Source: Todiramphus chloris collaris (taxonomy: Eukaryota; Chordata; Aves; Coraciiformes; Alcedinidae). From it: a stretch of DNA of 64,000 nt. Of the stretch, positions 23,096 through 36,095 are shown piece after piece. The position numbers were made by a program, and so were the translations under genes. The stretch is from the NCBI GenBank assembly GCA_025345505.1, contig JANVCC010000021.1:25469440-25533439 (forward strand), in the 5' to 3' direction. The notes beneath the pieces were generated by a model. The model was not told where the DNA came from. It searched no databases and saw nothing but the letters and a program-made list of their open reading frames with translations. How positions within the stretch are numbered: position 1 is the first letter of the stretch; each line of letters begins with the position of its first letter.

Positions 23096-26000
23096 ATATT
23101 ACAAACTTGACTGACTTCAACACTGGAAAGCTACTAGATATTACTAGATACAAACTGTCTCATATATCAAAAGATGAAAAAAAAATATATATATATAGTT
23201 GTATCTTCTTTAACTGCTCCAGTAAAGACAGTCTTTATCCTGCTTTTTAGGTGCAAATTCCATATCTTCACAGAAAAATATCAACTAATCTTCAAATTCA
23301 TCCTGGTCAGTAGTCCTGTTCTGAGGTTCTTTTCCTACTGTTTCTTTTTCCTTCTGGACTCAGCATCTCCTATGTCCTGTTGGAGCAAATTCAAGGAGGG
23401 ACCAGAGGAAGTTCTCATCTCCTTCTCAAGGTATTTTTACTTTGACTTCTAAGTGCAATACCCAGACGTCTTTAGTTCTTCTCTGGGTTATTCTGTCCAG
23501 AGTTATTCTCTTACATCAAAGGCAAAGATAGTAATTTATATCTGTCGCTGATCCAACCCTGTGTATTTGAAACTATCATGGGTTAATCTTATATTTTATC
23601 ATAACAAAGCTATAAATGCTGTTTTAACAACAATAAATGATTAAGCAATTTTGGAAATTTCCGTGGAGACTTTTAGATGGCTGGAAATAGTTGATGGCTT
23701 GATTTAGTTTAAAATGCATGGATTTAATTGCTTAAAATGTACACTTTTGGGGGTTATTTTTCTTTCCTATTATACATGTATAACTTCACTATCCTAAGTA
23801 TCATGAAGTACATCTGCAATTTGAGGAAACTTCCCAAGGCAGTAGCTAAGAGGGAATCAATCACAGGCCTCAGCACTATGAGTAGCAAAAGCCCTACAAT
23901 TTAGATTCTGTGTACTCACACGCACACAAATAAGAAGTTAACACCTAAATCAGGAAAAAAAAAATTCTATGTATATGTTTATCTGAGAATCAGAATGATG
24001 CCCCTAGATTTGGTTATTGCCTCCTTGGAGAAACAGAAAATGTGTACTCCTTTGCACATAGTGTACTCTGAAATAATTATCACCCCAAATGCATAGATCT
24101 AACAGATGGTCCTTCTATTAAGAGCAGTACCCAAATTTTGTAGACGTTAATCATGAATTTTTTGCTAAATCCCTGTGAAAATATTATATTCAGGACATTT
24201 ATTAGGCAGCACTTGGCAAAGAGATTTTGTTGTTTGGTGTCAATTGCTTTCAATTTTTTGTTGTATTGTTTTTTACCAAATATGAGAAAGGAGTTCTGCC
24301 AGTTACAGAAGTGGAAATGTAAAGTACTCACAAGCACACTATTTAAGCATAAATCTGCCTCATAAAGCCTACCGTGACAGGATACTAAGCCTACAGATGT
24401 CAGGGTCTCTAGGTCAAAAGACAACAGTGACTGCCCCATGCAGTGGGTCACAATGCTCCTAAAGCCAGGGAGAACTCTAAGGTCTGTCCCTCCTGTTCCA
24501 AAGCCCCATGCCAAGCCATCAGGCTGTTGAGTGTATAGCTTGAAAAATAACTTAAGACATTTCTTACGGTGGACCATCCCAGGAAATCAGGGTTCCCTGC
24601 AGCTAAACACTCATCAACCTGTCTCAGCTGGTCCATGTGCCTCATTTTAATGAATGAGAGGATAAGAAGTAATTTTTGTATCAGGTTATCTGGGAAGGTA
24701 GCATATTATTCTATTTCCAGAATCTCATAGACTTTTATTGTCCATATTAAGTACATACATGAAAAATATACAGAATAATGTCAACTGAGAATGTATTGCT
24801 TTAGTAATGAGTACACACATAAGCAATATCAACCTTTCATCAGAATCATTATTTTTCTGTGGAGTTGCTGGGGCTTAACAAATAATTTTGATCTAGTCAT
24901 ATTTGTAAATATACATGAAATTTATCCTTTTACTCTGAGAAATGCAAGTCTTCGCATATCTGGCCTCCATTTAAAATAGCATATATTTTTTTAATCATTC
25001 AAACAATGTCATTTCATAAATTTCTTGTCTAGTTTTGCTTTGCTCTTCACTGAATTTCCATATGGAAACCCCCTTTTAGGAAAAAAAAAACCTCAAAACA
25101 GTCCTGAAGGAAGCAGTGTGGGTGAGCAATCTACCCTTGAGCTACTCCAGGTTGTAACATTTCTTGTGCTCAGAAAAAAAAATAATTTCCTCTTCTGATT
25201 TCCACTTCATCCAGATATTTTGAGTCACATTCTTAGGGCTGTTGTATGATGGATCCATCTACATGCATTTGAATTGCTGTTAAATATTAGAAGGGTAAAA
25301 AAGAAAATATGTTGTTACGAGACAGTAGAAGAACTGGTCAAATTTCTTTTTGTGTGTGTGTATACATATTTGTATCAAGTTCTTCCTTTGAAGAGCATTG
25401 AAGTGTGTATGCATGACCACATGCATGTAACAACTGGAAGGATTTTCATCACTAATTACACCTCTAAACAATTCAGAGATGCCTGGAGGACAACAGGAAT
25501 TAGATGAAATAGATTAAAAGAATAAGGGAAAACAGCAGGGAGAAAGAACCCTTTGTAATCCTCTCTCACTCATTTTCTGTGTATTATAGCTCTAATTACT
25601 TCCCTGATGATGAAAAGAAGACATGCAGGAAAAAAAAAAACCAAACATGCATGTAGTAGGAGGGGTGGGTGTTGAGGTACGTATAAACTTACTCATAATT
25701 GGCATCTTTGTGGTTCAGGCCAATCATTCTTATGTTAGTCTTCAGGAGCAGTGCTGGGTGACCATCCTTGAACAAGGGACAACACACTATGGTTATAGCT
25801 GCACTGCTAAGGACTGCTTTGTGTCTATATTTCTTTAGGATTAAGCCCCTCTGGAGCAGTGAAGGGCATAAAGTAAAACAACATAAAGTAAAATTCAAAA
25901 GGAGGCATAGAGTGAGTGACAAGTTCTGTGGTGAAAACTCCAATGAAAAAGTAATTGTTTCTTAATTTAAAAAGGAGAGTAAAGGAGAGTAGGCCTGAGT

Positions 26001-27227
26001 ATTGTAATAATGAGATACACCAACCTCCAAAACAAAAGTCACATCCAGTAATAATTTTGGAAACAAAAGAAACCATGAAGTATTTTAACACCATTCAAAG
26101 TACTCTTTTTTAGAGAAAGATTGACTATAACACTATTTTTCATCAGCATGGGGGTTATTTTGAAGTGTTGGGGTATGGCTAAAAGGCAAACTGCAGCCTG
26201 TAGAATGATAAATAAGCAAAATTTGTTTACAAGACAATGTTACATAACCCTCCACCATCCTGACATTTCATACTACATTCATACTAATTGCAGAAACTTA
26301 GCAGAATTTCATGAAGCCTGAAGTGTTTATTTTTTTCTTTGTTGTTCTTCAAAAATACAGCAGACATGAGAGCAAAAGGTGATTGCTTGATTTGGAATTA
26401 GGTTTAGGAAAAAGCAAAGAGGCTTTTATTAGAAGGCAGTATATTTTTGCAAAATAATAGTTTTAAAACCATTTTGTAAAGATCCATCTTTCTACAGTTG
26501 TAATATAAATATTGTCAATAATGTTCCTCTAATCTCTCATCTAGTTGTATGCACTCAGAAACAAAAAAAAAAAAAAAGAGAAAAACCCCACATTCTGGCT
26601 TCCCCAGTATCCACTAGCTCTACTAGATTCTTCTTCCTAGTCCATCCTCAAAAATGTTTACATGTAAGTTATCCATATATGATTTTTTTTTTTAACATCT
26701 TTGTGTTTAGGTTACTAACTTTCCTTCAGCTAGTGAGGCATTTCTAATTAAATGCTTCTTATTAGACTGTATTGTCATTAGTCTTTTTATTCTATCACAA
26801 GAAGAAGGAAAAACACAAACAACCTGACTAGCAGTCCCCTTCTGGGTTATGAAAAGTATTCTCAGTGAAGAATAATACCAGTATGTTATTCAGTACAGTA
26901 TCTCAGCACACTTCCAGGAGGGTTAAGTGAAACATTACTGGCCATTTATGTCATAAAGTTGTTTTCTCTCAGCCTTCTGTTTAGCGATTCACTGCTTGCA
27001 GACTGCACCTTTGCTGGAAGTGTTTCATGGTTGCTTTCATGTTTGCACAAACTTCTAGTGGGGAGGAGCAGCCCTTTCTATTCATGTGAGTGGTTTTGTC
27101 CTGCTGTTTCACATTGCAGCTGCTGTTTGCTGGTGGTCTCTGCTGCTGCTTCTCCCTCCCTCATTTACTTCTGGTTTTTGGACCTCTCCCAACAAAGTGG
27201 GGAAAAAAATCGAATGTTTACCCTTTT

Positions 27228-27251
27228 TAATTTTTTTTTTTTTTTTTTTTT
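27228..27251. repeat. Poly-T run
   Basis: An uninterrupted run of over 20 T near 27230-27251, with no adjacent retrotransposon body recognised. Confidence 0.9.
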
Positions 27252-30200
27252 CTGACTGAGGGTTATTTAGGGATTTTTTATTTTTATTTTTACTCATGTA
27301 ATCACTGTACAAACTGAGTAACTTATAGATGAGTGAAAATTAACATGTGCATCACATAGAGTTTTGCAACATATAGGGGTATTTTTGCAAGTATTTATTT
27401 GCAATTAGATATAATCTAATGCATTCCAAAACAACAAAAAAAAAAAAAAAATTATTCAGAAGCACACTTTTATGAGCCATGGATTCAGGTAGAATAAGGA
27501 AGTCAGACTCAAACTTGCATTAATTTGGGGCACGATTTAGAATTTGGCTTTGAGGCAAAAATAAGGTTAGGTTTCAGACCTGTCTTCATACATAACAATG
27601 GCAAACTCACATAAGATTTCTTCCTTCTTGGAGCACAATCTAATGAAAGGAGAATTTGTCTGTGTCCAAACTGGAGTTATACAAGAGGCCCTTTTAATTT
27701 GGATTTGACCTGGGATCAAAGCCACAGTGGTGGGTTTAGAACAGAGCGTTCACATCTGATCCTTTCTCCCTGATACTGAAAAGATTTGGATATGATGTTC
27801 TGAATTTGGCTCATCTGTAGTGAACATTGCCAGTGGCAAGACAAGCCTCTCCTCAGCCCACTTCAATTCAAACAGAACATATCCAGTAAATTAAACCCAC
27901 TAAGCAACAGGAAAGACTTTTAAATGAAGAAATAACAGTCATACAAACATCCTATGCCAGATCTTCAGCAGGCACAACGGAGCATTTTGCTGTCTGTGTC
28001 ATCATTTGAAGAAATGATCTATATCCATCATAACTGTCCTGATATTTGTTTCAACAATTAAGGGAAATCCAAAGGTGCAGGAGAAACTCTTATGGATGAA
28101 GTAGTAAGTTCAATGTCTAATTCTGCCAGAAATTTATTTACCCTGAAACCTATAGCAAAATGCTTAGTTTCTCTGTACCTGAACATTTATATTTCATTCA
28201 CCTTTACTTTTTATTACCTACTTTATAATTCCACTCAAGATAGGTGTTTTCTGGGATAACAAAATATTTTCTGTGAACACTTTTCTGATGTAGCCAGAAT
28301 CTGAAATGACTTTTTTTTAAGCCAGGAAGTGCCTGCAGTTCAACCATCTTTGACTGAGGCTTGGAATAGGGTTGAAGTTTCTACATATGAAGGGAAGTCT
28401 TAGTTTACCTGATACTGAGGAAATACTGTCTTCAATGGCATATTGAGGGTCCTCCTCAGACTTTTACAAAGTTCAGCAGTCTCCACTGTGTTTCCCCCTC
28501 TGCACTACCTCATTAAAACCAGCTCAGCCCTTTCACTCTGGTGTCTATTCACCACTAATGAACTTACCAGTGGCTTCCAGTCTCCATTATGTTCCACAAG
28601 AGTTATATCCACACTCCATGTGGCCACTGTCCACACAGTTCCCATTATTCTGCTGTGTGCTTATGAATTCAAATGCCTCATGCAAAAGACCTTTCCATCC
28701 CCATTGTCCATCTTGTCCTGGCCTCACTAGTGGTTAGACCAATATGCCTGGACTAGTGCAGGCTCCCTTCAAGTTCTCATTTCTTTTCATTTTATTCCTT
28801 ACAGTTGTGCAGTTTTTCTCCCTGGGTCCAATTTCCTGAAAAGACAAACTAACTTTTCCTCCGTTCATCATTCCAGTCCTTCATCTCAGGTTCTTTCCGT
28901 CTTGTACCAGCTTCAGGTCCCCGTTATAGTATCAAATGGCTTCTGTCCCAGGAGCATATGAAGAAAATGGGTTTTTTCTCCACACTGCACTGGCACAGGA
29001 GAGCAAGCTTTTTCCTATCATTTCGGGTATATGCCACTGCACATGAAAATTCAGAAAAGTCTTGCTCATCTCCAGGGTGTATGATAGGCATGCTGGAAGG
29101 TATTAAAAGTGCAGAGATAAACTTAATTTAGCTCTAATTTAGGCATCTGAAATTTAGTAAGTTAGTTCTCTGTCATATTCACTGTAAATTCCCATCTCAA
29201 TTTAAAAGAGGTGATCACTTTGCCCAGCAGAAGATCTTTGTTACCAATGACAATGATACCAGAATGTTGCATAGCAAAGATGATAACTTTTAAAATAAAT
29301 GTACTTATTTAAAACTGGGGGTGGCAGTGGTGGAAGGGGATGGGAGTTAATCAGACTTGCAAGAACAAATAGCTTACCACAATGTGATTCGTAGAAATAA
29401 ATGGTGAGTTCCTTGGGTGGTTTTTCCCTGCCCCACACAAAAAAAAAAAAAGAAGTATCTTAGATAAGAATTTATAGTTCAGGTATTGAGAAAAAAAGTA
29501 AGAGTCGTCTAAAAGCAGAACTTTATGATGGAAAGTTATAAACAAAGCCAATAACAAGTAGTGTTTGTAGATCTGCCTAGAAAATATTTATTGTGTTGTG
29601 TGAAGCTGTAACTCCGTAAAATATATTTGACGTATTAATGTGTTTTTTGTAGCTACCTCTAGCTAACAGATTCCCTAGCATTGAATAGCAACAGGATAGC
29701 CTTTGTGATGAACTGTCCAAAAAAAACCCAACAACAATCTGGAACAGAAATTAAATTGGAGTCACTCTTTATAATCAGAAATTATACACTGAGTTGCTGG
29801 ACCAATTGAGACGTCCATGTGGAAGTCAATACATGTGTGAAAGCACACAAAGTGCATTATTTTTAAAAAAATATAACTTGTAATATCTTAATATATCTTT
29901 AGAGACTTCTAATATATAATAGGTTTTTAATTGCTTAAGGGTTAAATTGCAATAGAATTTGGCATTATTTAAACATTTTAGCTTCCAAACAGGCTCAAGT
30001 ATTACTACTGAAGTGTTTATAAACCTGACCAAAGTTTTTTCCTAAAAATAAAATGTATTATAGATAATAAATTTTACACTTAGCTTACATTTTCAGGGGC
30101 TTGATCCTGAAATTTCTATCACAAGATTTTTCTGGGATTATCTACCTGGATAAAGATAATTTTGTGCACATAGGTGTTAAAAATCACATTGCATTTTGTC

Positions 30201-32216
30201 ATATCTATGGCTTAGTTTAAAAATGAGGTAATATTTTAAAAGACAAAGATAAATATATTGCTATCTGCTCCTGCAGATAATTTGTTAAAAAAATGTGTTA
30301 ACTAATTGCTGTCTGTCATCTTAGGTAATATCCAGTCAAAGCTGTTGAGATGAGATCATCATCCCAGTCCTTCATAATTAGTCATTCTGCACCTGTATTG
30401 CAGAGGAGGGGACAAGAAAAGCACAACTTTTTGCTAATCTTGGGTGGTCTCTTTACACATGTCAGATTAAATATGCTTTTTCACAACAGGTGACTTTAAT
30501 CGTTTTCTTATGACAACTCATTTATACTAGAGGTTTTTGTTTGGCTCCTGTTAGTTTTCCAAGTTAATGACTTTTGTGACAACATGCTGAGTACAGGTGG
30601 CAAAAGGCAATGTTAAGAACATGGGTATTACAACGTGTGTGTGAGGCTACTGGTGTAGAGCAAATTCTGCTTGCCTTGATCCCGTGGGTCCCCCCTGGGG
30701 TCCATGATTTGGAAAATGGGCATCTCTTATGTCTCCAGAGCCTGTGTCTTTAGAGAAGAAAAAAGAAGCACGGGCAAATCCAGAGCACTCTGAAGTTGAA
30801 TCTCAGTGTGGTTTTCACACACATCATTACAAATCACTGGTGGCAATAAACAAAATAATGGGGCAGACATAACAACAAAATAATTAAAATAAGTCAGCAC
30901 AAATATACTAAACTGCAGGACAAAAGCTACACAGGGAGTATCAGCTGTAGAAGGAGCAATTAACCTGGCTAATGGGTCTGATACTTACATACTTCCCTTT
31001 CTGTAACAGAAAACATATGGTTGTAATTAGCTGACATAAAGGAAATACCATCTGAAGCCCCTGTTTTCCGATTGGGATGACCTCTGGCCTGGTATGAAGA
31101 CAGTTGGAAGTATTTTTTCAGTGTTGGTAAGCTATGCATGTAGTATATGCAGGACAATTTGAACACATAGGATAGGATTTGCTAAGTATGTTTAAGCTAA
31201 AAATCTATGTCATACCACAGAACAAACTGAGAATTTAAAGAAAGTTGGATCTAAAAGAAACCCCATGTTACTGCCAATTCCACAGTCATAAAAAAAAAAG
31301 GAAAAAAAAAAAAAAGGCAGGAAATAAGATTTCTGCTCTATTCTGCTCTAGAAGTACTCGTGGCACAACAGGTTCTCAGTGGTGTGAGTTCAGCATGCAT
31401 TGGGGAGGCCAAAGTTTTTAATGCATTTGATACACTCAGGCACTCACCACAGAATATACCTTATAATGCAGAAACATTGCAACTTTTATTTTGGTCAAAT
31501 GAGTTATCATGTGCTCTGTGTCACCTCCTACTTTATCTGCTTTCTCTGGGATGGTTTCTTAAAATACACATAGAAACTCTGTTCTGAGCTTTTCGAGTGG
31601 TTGCAGTCTATTCAATGTGTCTTTTTCCTGAATCATCTTCTTGTGAGAAAAAGCTTTTTTTGTTTTTCATGTAGAAAAATGTATTTACTACAAAGAACTG
31701 CAACATGTTGTAGCGTCTTTAAAATTGAAATGCAAAATAAATTATATATTTCTTTCAAATTCTAAATGTCTGTTTAAAAGTTTTATGAAAAACACTTCTA
31801 AATTCTAAACTTCTAAGAAAAAAATAAGATATTCCCGTTTCATTTATTTGAAAATGAGTTAGCTTAATTTTATTAAGCACAACAAGACTTTTCTATGATA
31901 TTTGTTGTTTGCAAATATTGTATATATGGAGTGACTATGTCCAAATTAAATCAAAATGTATGTTTAACAGATATGAAAATCAAAATCTGTGGTAGCTTTG
32001 CAGTCAGATCAACTAATGATTTTATACATCTTAACACATAACAGAATATCTATTATGTATGCATGTATTTATTTACTATATTTTAGATACAGCATGAAAG
32101 AATTAAAGGAATCTATACTTCTAAGGGAATATAATAGAATTTCATCATCTGAAATCACTCAGATCTTCTGTTATATTACATAAATTTTAGAAGCAGGCTG
32201 TGCAAGTAAGTGATTG

Positions 32217-32316
32217 TTGGTTGGGGTTTTTTGGTGTTGTTTGTTTTTGTTTGTTTTGTTTTCTGATTTATTTTAGGGTTTTTGTGTTTCTGTGTTTTGT
32301 GGGTTTCTTTTTGTCA
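32217..32316. repeat. GT-rich low-complexity tract
   Basis: T runs are split by G, GG, GGG and GGGG (TTGGGGTTTTTTGG, TTTTTGTTTGTTTTG). It is the complementary form of the A/C-rich tracts elsewhere and explains the Phe/Cys/Leu-rich open frame at 32200-32589. Confidence 0.8.
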
Positions 32317-34264
32317 GCACATGCCAGAAAATTTCTTTTAGTCTTGTCATGTAAAAAAAAAAGTTTAGAATTTTTAGTAGCTCAATCTTTTTCATATTAT
32401 AGCAAAAAGCTGTGTTTGCCTACCAAAAAAAAAAAAAAATCTACAGCTTCAGTATTCCCATTCATAGACGTACACTGGAGGTATCCAAAAAGAATGACTT
32501 GTGGAACACACTTTAGCTTTTTTTACAATGAGGAGACGACCATTAAACCTGGAAGAATGCCAGATAGTGATAATCATCAGTTCTTCTGAGGCTGTCTTAT
32601 AACTTTGCAGCTGTATTTTTAGCTACAATTTGCAATCTCAGAGATATCATTTTGTCTGGTTTTATTTTCCTTTTGGATTGGATAAAAGACACTTTTCCTT
32701 TAAAAAATAAATACATAAAACCCCAACAAACAAAAAATCAGCTTTTTAGGAGGACGGGGAGCTGTTGCATCTTTCAGTCACTGTAATGTCAACACCACTT
32801 AGGACAACTTTCAAGCATTCACCATTCCTAGACTCTTCTAGCTGTCTGCACTGTGAGTTGTTAAAAGACCAGAGTATGAGCCATAAAATGTGTCTGTGGG
32901 TGTTAGTTAACAATTTGCAGGTGAATATCATCCCAGTAAAGCTTTCAAATTATATGCAATTTATAAGCTATGTTTGAAGCTCATAATGGTTATGTCCGAG
33001 CAAATTAGTATCTTTTTCTGGCTTCAGTTTTTGAGTCCCATCAAAATGGTGGGGGAGGGGACAGGAAGGTAGGAAAGGTAGTTGTTTCAAACACACAAAA
33101 GCCAGATGAAAAGGTTCTTGCATTTGGTTTTGGTAAATGAATTTGAGAAGGAAGAAATATTGTTCCAAATACTTTAATTTTACATGTTCAATAGTGCACC
33201 TGGAAGGGAAGATGCAAGCAGTACTTCCCTAACTGAAAGATGAAATTAGGGATGAGTAATTATTTGGATAAAACAAAGAATAATCTACAAATATTCACCA
33301 GTTATGAATCCATCTTTCAATGAGATTTCTGTCCTTATTATTTTTCATTTTTTCTTTAGAATTCAAACCTTAAAATCTTTTTAGGACCAGCAGCTGCAAC
33401 TGTTAAATCTGTCACAGAACATTTAATACATTGAGCATTTGCAGTTCTGCTTTGAACAAACTGTTTAACCTACTCCTTTCTCTCTATGAGATTTCTACAT
33501 CATGAAGGTGTTCATGGCTTTTACCAGGTGGCTGTTAAGTTGCACAGTTGGCAGAGTCCTATAGCAGAGGAATTTCGGCACAAAGGAGCTCCTGAATCTT
33601 TCCCCAAAACAGCAAAGCTGGAAAGTGTAATGTTGGGAACATGCTTCACACTACAGAAGAAGAGTTATAAAAGTTGGTACTTTCTCCTCTAGGCATATTA
33701 GGTAGGATTCATTTAGCTGCATATGTTCAGAAGCAGTGTAGGTTCTGTGTCCAGACTAGTCACCCTCTGTGTGCTGCATGATGTACTTAAGGGTGATTTG
33801 ATACAGTAATGGCCAGAGGGAAAAAACCCAACAAAACAAAAACACTTTCATTTCATAATTAAAGAAGTAGACTGGTCATTTTTCAGGCTTCAGAGTGGAA
33901 ACAAATTATAGTTACTTGTGTTCAGCAAGTATAGAATTATGTAAAGACGAGTTATTTTGGGTGCTTGGTAATGATGAAATTACATTTTGATTTTCATTTC
34001 AGACTCCTACAAGAAATAAAAAGAGGCATCCTTAGTCATGAGGATCTATCACTGTAAAATCTACATTATTCAAGCTTTTCTTTTAAAGTTTCTCTGTCAT
34101 TTGAAAATTTGCCACATGAAGATTTTAATGTTATATGCTTTGTGAAACAACTTTTCTATTCCAGATTGTGCTGTAACATTTTCAGACATATATGCTAATA
34201 CTGACTAACACCATTATTAATTGAAAAACTGTCCCCCACAAACTTCCTTCTCTCTAAATTAGAG

Positions 34265-35020
34265 AGATGAGGATTTGATGGGTGGACTGATTGGAGGACA
34301 AGGAATTGGTTGGATAGTTGCAACCAGGAGGTAGTCATGAATTCAATGTCCAGATGGAGATCAATGAGAAGTGGTGTCCCTCAGGGGTCTGTATTGGAAC
34401 CAGTGTTGTTTACTATCTTCATCAATGACATAGACAGCGAGATTGAGTGCACCCTCAGAACATTTGCTGTTCACACCAAGCTGGGTGATGTGGTTCACAT
34501 ACCTGCAGCTGAGGATGCCATCCAGAAGAAACTCTACAAATTTGAGAAGTGAGCCTTTGTGAACCTTATGAGCCAGCAATGTGCACTCACAGCCCAGACA
34601 ACCAACTGTACCCTGGGCTGCATCAAAAGCAGTATAGAGAGCAAGTCAAGGGAAGTGATTCTGTCCCTCTATTCCACTCTCGTGGGACACCACCTGGAGT
34701 ACTGTATCTAGCTCTGGAGTCCTCAGCACAGGAAAGACACAGACCTGTTGGAACCAGTCCAGAAGAGAGTCACAGAAATGGTCAGAGGGAAGTAACACCT
34801 CTCCTGTGGAGAAAGGTTGAGAGAGTTGGGGTTGTTCAGCCTGGAGAAGAGAAGGCTCCAGGGAGACCTTATTGCAGCCTTTCAGTACTTAAAGAGGGTT
34901 TATAAGAAAGATGGGGACAACCTTTTTAGTAGGGCCTGTTGCAATAAGATAAAGGGTAATGGTTTAAAACTAAAAGGGCGCAGATGATCCCTTCCAACAC
35001 AAAACATCCTATGATTCTAA
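34265..35020 (+). mobile_element. CR1 LINE fragment with internal deletion
   Basis: It begins inside the reverse transcriptase: [20 protein letters not shown] at 34361-34420 is the [10 protein letters not shown] block. The catalytic FADD position reads FAVH near 34462-34473. ORF2 C-terminal segments follow (MSQQC near 34570, then AACCTTATTGCAGCC near 34866). At about 34980 the sequence jumps from TTTAAAACTAAAAGGGCG directly to GATGATCCCTTCCAAC of the 3' UTR, so roughly 200 bp that separate them in the copy at 18970-19165 are missing. It ends CCTATGATTCTA at 35019. Several frame changes make it inactive and old. Confidence 0.9.
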
Positions 35021-35177
35021 AAAAGAATTTAACAAATTGTAATAATAATTGAAAACAGATTTTCCCTTCTGGTCCATGTATAGAGTTCACCCTGAGACAT
35101 AAATAAAATTATTTGAAAGCTGAAGATGGCCCTAAGGAAAGAACTGAAAAAGAGCAGCAAAATATCTTTTTTGGATT

Positions 35178-35193
35178 CCCCCCCCCCCCCCCC
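35178..35193. repeat. Poly-C run
   Basis: About 16 consecutive C on the plus strand, followed by TCC. Such runs are prone to length errors in sequencing and assembly. Confidence 0.9.
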
Positions 35194-35923
35194 TCCAAAA
35201 TCATGCTTTTTCCCTGTGGCTGGCTATTGCATTTTTTTATTATTTCTGCTGTATAAAAACACTTAACCCCAGAACTCCACTGAGAAATAGCCTTTCCATC
35301 TCTGAGCAGGCCTGGGGACACGGAATGGAATAGCAGTAGGGACTTTTTTCTACAAGCAATCATGAAACAGACTGAAAACACAAATAACACATGTGGGAAA
35401 CAGTTACATTGTAGACTGAAATGTAGCCTAGTTAACCTCGGTGCACTTCTTGCAGAGTAGAGCCATTCAGGATTCTTCATCTTTGTAAAACACTTGAGAT
35501 TGTGTGTCAGAAGAGAAAGGCAAGCACAAAGAATTATTGTATTACTGTAGAAAGCCAGAAGAATGTTTCAGGTTTGTGGGTCTTACTAGAAAGAAATCAA
35601 AGAATGAAAGAAGAAAGTGGTTTATAGTTGTTTTTTTGTTGAGATGGTTTTTTTTAAGGACTTCTGATTTTATGAGTTGCTCTGGCCAAGCTACATACTG
35701 AAAGTTTAGTGCCTAGGACTGTACTTCAGGTCTCAAGAAGATTTTTACTACAATCTTGTTTCTCTGAGATTTTTTTGTAGTTTTAGCATCTCTATGATCT
35801 GAATTGCTGATCACTCTTGAAACAACCCTTCTTCAGCTGCAGTGAATAGGCAATCACTTCAGGCTTTATGCAGCCAATATTTCCAAAACTCTCAGCAGAA
35901 AACCTTTCTCATCAAGAAAAAAA

Positions 35924-36023
35924 NNNNNNNNNNNNNNNNNNNNNNNNNNNNNNNNNNNNNNNNNNNNNNNNNNNNNNNNNNNNNNNNNNNNNNNNNNNNN
36001 NNNNNNNNNNNNNNNNNNNNNNN
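35924..36023. other. Assembly gap, 100 N
   Basis: Exactly 100 N, the usual placeholder for a gap of unknown size. The left flank ends in A8 and the right flank begins ACAAACAAACA8CCCC followed by (ACC)n and (AC)n, so the missing part is probably low-complexity sequence. Confidence 0.98.
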
Positions 36024-36062
36024 ACAAACAAACAAAAAAAACCCCACAAAACCCAGAAAAAA

Positions 36063-36095
36063 CACCACCACCACCACCACACACACACACACACA
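36063..36095. repeat. (CCA)n then (CA)n microsatellite
   Basis: Six CCA-type units run straight into about eight CA units, 40 bp right of the assembly gap. Confidence 0.95.

Larger units (their letters stand above)
22591..34264. other. Long AT-rich stretch without recognisable genes
   Basis: About 11.7 kb with no recognised exon, RNA gene or transposon. It contains A-rich low-complexity DNA at 22985-23095, poly-T at about 27228-27251, A runs near 26563, 27430 and 31290-31315, a GT-rich tract at 32217-32316, and a 165-codon minus-strand open frame at 24080-24577 that I cannot assign. Local patches near 24385-24650, 28430-28730 and 33490-33790 are somewhat richer in GC and could be decayed repeats, but I could not name them. 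Confidence 0.55.

Noticed and set aside
33486-33800. GC-richer patch considered as an exon or LTR
   Set aside because: No reading frame with motifs, no TG...CA borders and no target duplication could be recognised.
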